A DNA stretch of 11,916 nucleotides from an uncultured Ruminococcus sp. (GTDB lineage Bacteria; Bacillota; Clostridia; Oscillospirales; Ruminococcaceae). The notes under the pieces are model-generated. The model was not told the origin of the DNA, searched no databases, and saw only the letters and a list, made by a program, of their open reading frames with translations. The stretch lies in the NCBI GenBank assembly GCA_947177935.1, contig CAMWWG010000010.1, positions 1 to 11,916 of the forward strand. The letters are read 5' to 3'. Shown here piece after piece: positions 5,764 through 11,916 of this stretch (position 1 is the stretch's first letter; every line of letters starts with the position of its first letter). The position numbers were made by a program, and so were the translations under genes.

Positions 5764-6732
5764 TTAATCGGCAGTTTCTGCCGTTGTTTCTTCTGTACTT
5801 TGGATATATGCGACGGGATCTAAATAAATTTCTCCCCGTAAGACTTCAAAATGCAGGTGTGTGTCCATGGCGCTTTCAATGTCAGCGGTGTCACCGACTG
5901 CGCCGATGATTGTCCCGGCTTCGACGTGATCTCCGGCGTTGACTGTCACGCCCGTGTTCAGATTGCAGTAACGGCTGTAAATGCCGTTCTGGTGGTCAAT
6001 TGTAATGGTAACGCCCCATAATGCATTGTTTTCGATATTTTTCACAATTCCGGAATTCATTGCACATACGGCATCGCCGAGCGTCCCGGCGATATCAATT
6101 CCATTGTGAGACTGCCAGACACCTGTGGTTGCGGATTTGACTAATTCTCCATTGCTGAATGTTTCAATGATTTCACCGTCCAGTGGATAGCATGACGGCG
6201 TGGACGGCACAAAAACAGATTCTGTCGGTTCTTCCGTTGTCTCTTGTGATTCCTGTATTTCTTGTGAATCCGGCGTAATGATAACGGGAGCTGTCTGCGG
6301 TGCATCGATGATTGCTGCTGACTGCGTGAATGATTGTGTGCGTGTTTCTGTGGGTGCAGTCTGCAACGGCTGAATGCCTGCCGGGATTTCAGATTCAGAA
6401 TCCGGCTCTGTTTCTGGTTCTGTTTCCGGCTCTGTCCTGGGTCTTGCGCCAGAACGGATTTCAGAATCCTGTTCAGAATCCGGCTCTGATTCTGGGATTG
6501 TATTTCTTGGGATTGCGGTTTCCATTTCCATTACTTTTACATCTACATCCCCGATTGAATTGACTGCTGAATCCAATTCGACAATCATCTGCTTTTTTGT
6601 CTGTGTCCAGGCAAACCAGCAGGCAATGCTGACCATTGCCATGCACAGCAGCATCACCAGATAGAAACTCATGTGCTGCAATTTTCTTTTTCCGGTTTGT
6701 GATGCTTGTTTTGTATTCATATTTGTACGCAT
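5764..6732 (-). CDS. Membrane-anchored M23 (LytM) peptidase, SpoIIQ-like
   Basis: 322 aa from ATG 6732. A basic N-terminus is followed by one membrane helix (about 22-42), a long acidic linker rich in E, P, S, T and D (about 70-178), and a LytM domain (about 182-310). Metal ligands appear complete: HNGID (209-213) gives H209 and D213, and HLH (292-294) gives H294 with catalytic H292, so the enzyme may be active. The entry to the domain, with FS...LV.S...W (192-206) just before HNGID, is the form seen in SpoIIQ, the forespore protein of engulfment, rather than in general DD-endopeptidases. SpoIIQ is therefore the preferred reading but is inferred; another cell-wall peptidase remains possible. 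A GTG at 6744 is also in frame but lies on the GGAGG site (6744-6748) that serves ATG 6732, so 6732 is chosen. It converges on the DUF2828 gene. Confidence 0.82.
   Translation of the reverse strand: MRTNMNTKQASQTGKRKLQHMSFYLVMLLCMAMVSIACWFAWTQTKKQMIVELDSAVNSIGDVDVKVMEMETAIPRNTIPESEPDSEQDSEIRSGARPRTEPETEPETEPDSESEIPAGIQPLQTAPTETRTQSFTQSAAIIDAPQTAPVIITPDSQEIQESQETTEEPTESVFVPSTPSCYPLDGEIIETFSNGELVKSATTGVWQSHNGIDIAGTLGDAVCAMNSGIVKNIENNALWGVTITIDHQNGIYSRYCNLNTGVTVNAGDHVEAGTIIGAVGDTADIESAMDTHLHFEVLRGEIYLDPVAYIQSTEETTAETAD
6387..6495. repeat. Short degenerate repeats encoding the acidic linker of the M23 protein
   Basis: A 17-nt sequence, TTCAGAATCCGGCTCTG, occurs identically at 6394-6410 and 6472-6488, with shorter TCTGGTTCTG / TCCGGCTCTG copies between. 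On the minus strand they encode E-P-E-T and D-S-E runs. Such a tract can change length by slippage. Confidence 0.6.
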
Positions 6733-6775
6733 AGTGATTACCACCTCCGTTCATAGCTTGGACGGAAACGGCAGA

Positions 6776-6806
6776 ATTATGCACGGCTGAAAAATTTTAG
6801 TTGCAA
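6776..6806 (-). promoter_or_regulatory. Possible weak promoter for the M23 gene
   Basis: On the minus strand TTGCAA (6806-6801) and CATAAT (6781-6776) are 19 nt apart. TTGCAA is its own reverse complement, so the same six bases also serve as the -35 of the divergent promoter for the ABC genes. I do not see a clear sigma-F or sigma-G promoter, which a SpoIIQ gene should have. Confidence 0.3.
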
Positions 6807-6829
6807 AATTTTCTCAGATGTTGTATAAT
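6801..6829 (+). promoter_or_regulatory. Sigma-A promoter of the ABC exporter operon
   Basis: TTGCAA (6801-6806) and a perfect TATAAT (6824-6829) are 17 nt apart. Transcription should begin near 6836, about 55 nt before the first ABC start codon. Confidence 0.75.
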
Positions 6830-6846
6830 AAAAAAGCAGAACAAAA

Positions 6847-6879
6847 CTGTCAGAAAATTTTAAAAATTATGACAGGAGG
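6847..6879 (+). promoter_or_regulatory. 5'-UTR inverted repeat reaching into the ribosome binding site
   Basis: CTGTCA (6847-6852) pairs with TGACAG (6870-6875); the last two bases of the right arm are the first two of AGGAGG (6874-6879), the binding site for ATG 6891. The hairpin could limit ribosome access, or the dyad could be an operator. The loop is nearly all A and T. Confidence 0.4.
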
Positions 6880-6890
6880 AAAATTTTTTC

Positions 6891-8645
6891 ATGCAGAAAT
6901 TACTGAAATTTCTCAAGCCTTATCAACTGGAGCTGATTTTAGGTCCAACGCTGAAATTACTGGAAGCTATTTTTGAATTGCTCGTCCCGAAAGTAATGGC
7001 GAATATCATTGATTACGGCATTGTCCGGCAGGATACTGGCTATATTGCGAGGATGTGCGGTTTGATTATCATTCTGGGCATCTGTGGTATGTGCTTTGCG
7101 CTGACTTGTCAGTATCTTGCGGCAAGGTGTGCCTTCCGGTATGGTGCGGATCTGAGATCTGCGCTGTATCAGCATATTAACAAACTTTCCTGCACGGAAC
7201 TGGACAGGCTCGGCACATCAACGTTAATTAACAGAATCACGAATGACGTCACAGCGTCGCAGACAGGTGTGAATATGTTCATCCGTCTGGCATCGAGAGC
7301 ACCATTTCTGGTAATCGGTGCAATTGTGATGGTATTCCTAAAAGATCCGCAGATTGCCTTGATTTTCGTAATTGTGGCGCTCCTTGTCGGAGTGCTGTTA
7401 TATTTTGTCATGCAAAAGACAATTCCATTATACAGCAAGAATCAGAAAAAATTAGATCAGATTGCAAGGCATACCGGCGAGAACCTTGACGGCGTCCGGG
7501 TGATCCGGGCATTTTCCAGGCAGAAACAGGAAGTGCAAAAATTCTCTGACGAATGCGCAGATCTGGAACAGAGTATGCTTGCCGTAGGAAGAATTTCAGC
7601 GATCCTGAATCCAGTGACATTTGCAGTCATCAACCTGGGAATTGTTGCCGTTCTTTGGTTCGGCGGTATTCATGTCAATGCCGGAGGATTATCGCAGGGA
7701 GATCTGACAGCATTTACAAATTATATGACACAGATTTTACTAGCCATGATTGCCCTTGCAAATTTAATCGTTGTACTGACGAAAGCACAGGCGTCTTCCC
7801 TGAGAGTTGCAGAAGTCCTGGAAACAGAACCGACCATGCAGGATGGTTCAGAAGAAATCAATGCAGATAATTCTATAAATTTAAATGATTCAGAAAATCG
7901 AGAAATTGCGATTGCATTCAGGCATGTCAGTTTTCAGTATGAGAATGCAGGCGATGCCGCATTAACAGGGATTGATTTTGAGCTCCGGCGAGGACAGACA
8001 TTAGGCATTATCGGAGGAACAGGCGCAGGAAAATCCACGCTTGCAGCGCTGATCTGTCGGAATTATGACGCCACAACGGGAGAAATCCGGATTTTTGACA
8101 AAAATATCCGGGAGTATCATTTAAATTCCCTGCACCATGCAATTGGAGTTGTGCCGCAAAAAGCAGTGTTATTTACCGGAAGCATCGCAGAGAATTTAAA
8201 ATGGGCAGACGCAGATCTCACAGAATCAGAAATGCAGAAAGCGTTGAAAATTGCCCAGGCATCGGAATTTGTGAATGCACTTCCGCAAGGGGTGGAGACG
8301 CATTTAGTTCAGGGTGGACGGAATCTTTCCGGCGGACAGAAACAGCGATTAACAATCGCCAGGGCACTGGCAGGATCACCCGAAATTTTAATCCTGGATG
8401 ACAGCACAAGTGCATTGGATTACGCAACAGATGCAAAATTAAGGACAGCGCTCCGGGAAGAATATCCAAATATGACAAAAATCATGATTTCGCAGAGAGC
8501 AACATCATTGCTTCATGCAGATTTGATTCTGGTACTGGAAGATGGTCATTGTGTTGGGATGGGGACACATGACGAATTATTAGAATCTTGTGAAGTCTAT
8601 CAGGAAATTTATCATTCCCAGATGCAGGAAAACAAGAAAAAATAG
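6891..8645 (+). CDS. ABC exporter half-transporter, degenerate-site subunit (TM287/BmrC-like)
   Basis: 584 aa: a six-helix exporter membrane domain (about 15-310) fused to an ATPase domain (about 340-580). Walker A is GGTGAGKST (375-383), the Q-loop glutamine is Q423, and the signature is the full LSGGQ (479-483). Two catalytic residues are changed: after Walker B D503 the usual glutamate is D504, and the switch histidine is Q535 in SQR (534-536). In heterodimeric exporters such as TM287/288 and BmrC/BmrD this pattern marks the subunit that supplies a non-hydrolysing site. It starts after AGGAGG (6874-6879) and lies 39 nt upstream of its partner. Substrate cannot be read from sequence; drugs, lipids or peptides are all possible. 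Heterodimer assignment is strong. Confidence 0.9.
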   Translation: MQKLLKFLKPYQLELILGPTLKLLEAIFELLVPKVMANIIDYGIVRQDTGYIARMCGLIIILGICGMCFALTCQYLAARCAFRYGADLRSALYQHINKLSCTELDRLGTSTLINRITNDVTASQTGVNMFIRLASRAPFLVIGAIVMVFLKDPQIALIFVIVALLVGVLLYFVMQKTIPLYSKNQKKLDQIARHTGENLDGVRVIRAFSRQKQEVQKFSDECADLEQSMLAVGRISAILNPVTFAVINLGIVAVLWFGGIHVNAGGLSQGDLTAFTNYMTQILLAMIALANLIVVLTKAQASSLRVAEVLETEPTMQDGSEEINADNSINLNDSENREIAIAFRHVSFQYENAGDAALTGIDFELRRGQTLGIIGGTGAGKSTLAALICRNYDATTGEIRIFDKNIREYHLNSLHHAIGVVPQKAVLFTGSIAENLKWADADLTESEMQKALKIAQASEFVNALPQGVETHLVQGGRNLSGGQKQRLTIARALAGSPEILILDDSTSALDYATDAKLRTALREEYPNMTKIMISQRATSLLHADLILVLEDGHCVGMGTHDELLESCEVYQEIYHSQMQENKKK

Positions 8646-8684
8646 ATAAATATAAATAAAATAAGAAAGGAGCTGAAATCCAGA

Positions 8685-10433
8685 ATGATGAAAAATATCA
8701 TTTTCCGGATTTTAACCTACTGCAAGCCGTATCAGAAGTATTTGATATTAACGATTCTATGCACACTTGTGGGCGTTTCGCTGTCCCTGGTTGTGCCTGT
8801 ATTAATCGGCACAGCAGTGGATGATGCCATCGGTGCACAGAATGTAAATTTTATGGGACTCGGCAGGACGACAATTCTGTTAGCAGTGACAATTTTGCTC
8901 AGTGCTGTGTTTCAGTGGCTGGAGGCATTGTTTATTAATCAACTTGCATTCGGGACGGTGAAAGATTTAAGATCGGAACTGACGGCGAAACTCGAAGAAA
9001 TGCCGATCTCGTATATTGACGGCAATCCGAGGGGGGATCTGATTGCCAGAGTCATCCCGGATATTGAAATTTTGTCTGATGGTTTGTTACAGGGGTTTGC
9101 ACAGTTATTCACAGGCATTGTCACAATTCTGGGGACGCTGATCCTGATGCTGACAGTCAATGTGAAAATTACGGTCTTAGTTGTGATAATGACGCCGTTA
9201 TCACTGATTGTTGCCGGAAAAATTGCGAAATTATCTCATAGTTCATTCCAGAGACAATCTGCGTCTCGTGGGGAGATGGGCGCTTTGACGGAAGAATTCG
9301 TCGGCAATCAGAAACTTGTCAAGGCATTTGCCTATGAACAGAGAGCCGAGGAAAGATTTGCCGTTATGAACCAGGAATTAAGCGATGCTGGTCTGAAAGC
9401 AACGTTTTTTGCGTCCGTGAGCAATCCGGCAACCAGATTTGTCAATAATCTGATCTATGCGGCAGTCGGGACGGTCGGCGCATTGGGCGCTGTCGGGGCG
9501 TTTCCCTGGATTGGTGTGATGAGTGTCGGGAAATTAACCAGTTTTCTGGCATTTGCCAATCAATATACAAAGCCGTTCAATGAAATTTCCGGTGTGGTCG
9601 CTGAATTGCAGAACGCTGTTTCTTGTGCACAGAGAGTCTTTGAAATTCTGGATGCCGACTCTGAACCGGATGACTCTGATCATGAGATTTTAAATTCCAG
9701 CGCCTGCAAGGGAGAACTGGAAATTAAAAATATCCGGTTTTCTTATACACCGGATAAGCCTTTGATTCAAAATTTCAGCATGTATGCCCATGCTGGGCAA
9801 AAAATTGCGATTGTCGGGAAAACCGGATGCGGTAAATCAACAATTATTAATTTATTATTGCGATTTTATGAAATCCAGGACGGGGAAATTTTACTGGATC
9901 ATGTTTCAACAAAACAATATACAAGGGATAGCCTGAGACAGCAGTTCGGAATGGTCTTGCAGGAAACCTGGATTTTCACGGGGACAGTTGCTGAGAATAT
10001 TTCTTACAGTAAGCCGGATGCTACCAGGGAAGAAATTGAACAGGCGGCGAAAGCCGTCCATGCGCATGGATTCATCAAGAGGCTTCCTGACGGCTATGAT
10101 ACCGTGATTTCAGACAATTCCGGCTTATCTCAGGGGCAGAAGCAGTTACTTTGCATTGCAAGGATTATGCTCCGGAATCCTCCGATGCTGATTCTGGATG
10201 AAGCGACAAGCAGCATTGATTTACGGACAGAGCACAGAATTCAGAGAGCATTTGAAAAGCTGATGCAGGGCAGGACGAGTTTTATCATTGCGCACAGGTT
10301 GTCGACGATCCGGAATGCGGATTGGATTCTGGTCATGCAGGACGGGAACATCACAGAGCAGGGAAATCATGATATGTTAATTGCGCAGAACGGCTACTAT
10401 GCGGAATTATATCAGAGTCAGTTTGCCGGATAG
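8685..10433 (+). CDS. ABC exporter half-transporter, consensus catalytic subunit (TM288/BmrD-like)
   Basis: 582 aa with the same layout: membrane domain (about 15-320) and ATPase domain (about 345-580). Walker A is GKTGCGKST (378-386), the Q-loop glutamine is Q426, Walker B ends LILDE (502-506) with the catalytic E506, and the switch histidine is H537 in AHR. The signature is LSQGQ (481-485), with Q in place of the first G, as in TM288-type subunits. Its Walker A and E506 pair with the intact LSGGQ of the preceding protein to form the active site, while its altered signature completes the degenerate one, so the two genes are complementary. AAAGGAG (8667-8673) supports ATG 8685; a second ATG at 8688 is possible. 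No clear terminator follows the gene. Confidence 0.9.
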   Translation: MMKNIIFRILTYCKPYQKYLILTILCTLVGVSLSLVVPVLIGTAVDDAIGAQNVNFMGLGRTTILLAVTILLSAVFQWLEALFINQLAFGTVKDLRSELTAKLEEMPISYIDGNPRGDLIARVIPDIEILSDGLLQGFAQLFTGIVTILGTLILMLTVNVKITVLVVIMTPLSLIVAGKIAKLSHSSFQRQSASRGEMGALTEEFVGNQKLVKAFAYEQRAEERFAVMNQELSDAGLKATFFASVSNPATRFVNNLIYAAVGTVGALGAVGAFPWIGVMSVGKLTSFLAFANQYTKPFNEISGVVAELQNAVSCAQRVFEILDADSEPDDSDHEILNSSACKGELEIKNIRFSYTPDKPLIQNFSMYAHAGQKIAIVGKTGCGKSTIINLLLRFYEIQDGEILLDHVSTKQYTRDSLRQQFGMVLQETWIFTGTVAENISYSKPDATREEIEQAAKAVHAHGFIKRLPDGYDTVISDNSGLSQGQKQLLCIARIMLRNPPMLILDEATSSIDLRTEHRIQRAFEKLMQGRTSFIIAHRLSTIRNADWILVMQDGNITEQGNHDMLIAQNGYYAELYQSQFAG

Positions 10434-10490
10434 ATAAAATTCCAGAGAAATAATTTTCCAAGTTACCAAAAGAGAAAAAATTTCTGTAAC

Positions 10491-10512
10491 GATTACAATC
10501 ACTATTGCAATC
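10491..10512. promoter_or_regulatory. Imperfect inverted repeat overlapping a -35, candidate operator
   Basis: GATTACAAT (10491-10499) and ATTGCAATC (10504-10512) are complementary at 8 of 9 positions around a 4-nt centre. The right arm covers the -35 TTGCAA (10505-10510). This placement suits a dimeric repressor. The half-sites do not match a regulator I can name; the 4-nt centre argues against the 7-1-7 Fur/PerR arrangement. Confidence 0.45.
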
Positions 10513-10533
10513 GAAGATTTTTTATGCTATAAT
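10505..10533 (+). promoter_or_regulatory. Sigma-A promoter with extended -10 for the small membrane protein and dehydrogenase
   Basis: TTGCAA (10505-10510) and TATAAT (10528-10533) are 17 nt apart, with TGC immediately before the -10 (10525-10527), giving an extended TGnTATAAT. Transcription should start near 10540, about 47 nt before the gene. Confidence 0.78.
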
Positions 10534-10586
10534 AAAAACATGAGAAAAATAAATTTAAATTAAAATTCAGGAGGTTTTATTAATTT

Positions 10587-10919
10587 ATGGAAAATGCACA
10601 AGTCGCAAATTCATTGTTTCCCATTGAAATGAATTTTCATATCGTTCTGGCAGTGATTGCTGTGATTGTATTCGTCATGCAGTTTGTCAGATACAGAAAA
10701 TCGCATTATTTGTTATTGGCAGTTGCTTTCCCCTGTTCGCTCTTGCCTTATCTGAATCCGGAAAATCGCACGCTGTTTTATGGCGTCGGCATTTTTGAAT
10801 TCGCTGCTCTGATTTTATCGGCAATTCTGTCTGTTACGATTGACAAAGACAAACAGCTTGCCAGAAATTCAGAAAATCCTCACAATTCTGATCATCCTGG
10901 AGAGGAGGGAATTTCATGA
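10587..10919 (+). CDS. Small three-helix membrane protein of unknown function
   Basis: 110 aa. Three hydrophobic segments are visible at about 16-34, 40-56 and 63-85, separated by a basic loop (RYRKSH, 35-40) and a polar turn (NPENR, 57-61). The tail (86-110) is charged and polar, beginning DKDKQLAR. The positive-inside rule puts the 35-40 loop in the cytoplasm. I recognise no family. The start has AGGAGG (10569-10574) 12 nt upstream. The stop overlaps the next start as ATGA, so it is translated together with the dehydrogenase and may act with it, but no biochemical link can be read from the sequence. Confidence 0.75.
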   Translation: MENAQVANSLFPIEMNFHIVLAVIAVIVFVMQFVRYRKSHYLLLAVAFPCSLLPYLNPENRTLFYGVGIFEFAALILSAILSVTIDKDKQLARNSENPHNSDHPGEEGIS

Positions 10920-11887
10920 AGATTGTCATCCCGGACGGCGACACCCTTGCCTTGCCGGATATGCAGGAGAGTATTATCAAAGAATTCTCCCGGTTCGGCG
11001 AAGTGGTCTGCAACGGTACAACAAAACCGGAAGAAGTAATTTCCAAAATTCAGGATGCAGAAGTTGTCTTATGCAACAAAACACCAATCACAAGGGAAGT
11101 CATTGCACAGTGCAGAAATTTGAAATATATTGGATTATTTGCTACAGGTTATAATAATATTGATTTACAGGCGGCATCGGAGCGAGATATTACAGTCTGC
11201 AATGCCGGAGCATATTCGACGGAGGGCGTTGTACAACATACATTTGCATTGTTGTTAGATCTTGCCGGCAGTCTTCCGGCATATCATGCGTCCGTCCGGA
11301 ACGGCGAATGGGAACGCAGTCCGGTGTTTTCGTATTTTCCGCACCCGGTGCACGAATTATACGGAAAAACATTTGCAGTGATCGGCTTCGGCAGTATCGG
11401 GAAACGTGTCGCACAAGTTGCATCTGCATTCGGCATGAATGTAATTGTCTGCACAAGAACAGTCCCGGAAGATCCTGCTGTGAATTATCCGGATTATGAA
11501 TTCGTCACACAGGAGGAGGCATTCCGGAGAGCGGATGTTCTGAGCATTCACTGTCCGCTGACGGAACAGACAGCAAATTTTATTTCCAAAGAAACGCTTG
11601 CATTGATGAAACCAACAGCATATTTCATTAACACCGCAAGGGGCGGTATTGTCTGCGAACAGGATTTAGCAGATGCTTTGAATCAGGGAAGATTAGCCGG
11701 AGCTGGTCTTGATGTGCTTGTCCAGGAGCCCATGTCACCGGATACGCCCTTGAAATTCGCAAAAAATTGTCTGATTACGCCGCACATTGCCTGGTCTGCC
11801 GTGGAAACAAGAGAACGGCTCATCCGGATTGTGGTGCATAATCTGGAATGTTATCTGGACGGGAATCCTGTGAATCAGGTAAATTAA
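10916..11887 (+). CDS. D-2-hydroxyacid dehydrogenase (glycerate/hydroxypyruvate-type family)
   Basis: 323 aa, the normal length. It reduces 2-oxoacids to D-2-hydroxyacids or the reverse, in the cytoplasm, with a nicotinamide cofactor. The substrate half has GLFATGYNNID (73-83); the Rossmann half has GFGSIG (157-162). The catalytic triad is R242 (NTARGG), E271 (QEP) and H290 (TPHIAWS). At the end of the second Rossmann strand, where NAD-specific members carry an acidic residue, this protein has C-T-R-T (179-182), which favours NADP; that is inference. Substrate is not fixed by these motifs: glycerate/hydroxypyruvate, lactate or another small oxoacid are possible. It is the second gene of a two-gene operon, overlapping the membrane protein by ATGA, with GGAGAGGAGG (10899-10908) upstream as binding site. 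Confidence 0.9.
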   Translation: MKIVIPDGDTLALPDMQESIIKEFSRFGEVVCNGTTKPEEVISKIQDAEVVLCNKTPITREVIAQCRNLKYIGLFATGYNNIDLQAASERDITVCNAGAYSTEGVVQHTFALLLDLAGSLPAYHASVRNGEWERSPVFSYFPHPVHELYGKTFAVIGFGSIGKRVAQVASAFGMNVIVCTRTVPEDPAVNYPDYEFVTQEEAFRRADVLSIHCPLTEQTANFISKETLALMKPTAYFINTARGGIVCEQDLADALNQGRLAGAGLDVLVQEPMSPDTPLKFAKNCLITPHIAWSAVETRERLIRIVVHNLECYLDGNPVNQVN

Positions 11888-11916
11888 TTAAAAATTAATA
11901 TATTACTATTCTGAAA

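Noticed and set aside
10462..10490. GTTAC / GTAAC hairpin as terminator of the ABC operon
   Set aside because: Only 5 bp, AT-rich loop, and no T run afterwards; not convincing as a terminator.

Overview
The window looks like a chromosomal segment of a low-to-moderate GC Gram-positive anaerobe, most likely a clostridial (Oscillospiraceae / Ruminococcus-like) bacterium. This placement is inference. It rests on strong AGGAGG-type ribosome binding sites, near-consensus sigma-A promoters with 17-bp spacers, an mltG followed by a U32-family gene (an order known from Bacillus subtilis yrrL to yrrO), and a SpoIIQ-like LytM protein.

Layout. 1-2698 (+): 3' end of mltG, a U32-family tRNA-hydroxylation-type protein overlapping it by ATGA, and a CPBP intramembrane protease 5 nt later. 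2732-3520 (+): an AT-richer lipoprotein of unknown function. 3521-4155: a 635-nt region without a credible protein gene. It holds a near-perfect sigma-A promoter (3584-3612), a structured leader, and a tandem array of five RNA-like hairpin units (3852-4130). 4156-5613 (+): a DUF2828-type protein with an N-terminal helical region and a C-terminal vWA domain with an intact MIDAS, similar in architecture to Ro60/Rsr. 5726-5756: a palindromic terminator shared with a convergent gene. 5764-6732 (-): a membrane-anchored, SpoIIQ-like M23 peptidase. 6891-10433 (+): the two subunits of a heterodimeric ABC exporter, one with a degenerate and one with a consensus catalytic site. 10587-11887 (+): a small membrane protein overlapping a D-2-hydroxyacid dehydrogenase by ATGA, behind an extended -10 promoter whose -35 lies in an inverted repeat.

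The main discovery candidate is the array plus the DUF2828 gene. Each unit is 50-55 nt and has the same plan: a 5' T and a 3' G that can form a terminal U-G wobble, a 6-8 bp outer stem, one CAGCA motif on the 5' side just past the stem, and an inner hairpin lying against the 3' strand of the outer stem. The outer stems change sequence on both strands together, while T, G and CAGCA stay fixed. The inner hairpins are unrelated in sequence. The first and last units share stem arms and flanks, which suggests growth by duplication. The U-G closure only works on the + strand, the strand read by the promoter and the downstream gene. I infer a ribonucleoprotein module in which the Ro60-like DUF2828 protein partners with small RNAs encoded in its own leader. 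Nothing in the sequence proves binding or processing.

The rest is ordinary accessory and housekeeping content: peptidoglycan and sporulation enzymes, tRNA modification, export and 2-hydroxyacid metabolism.
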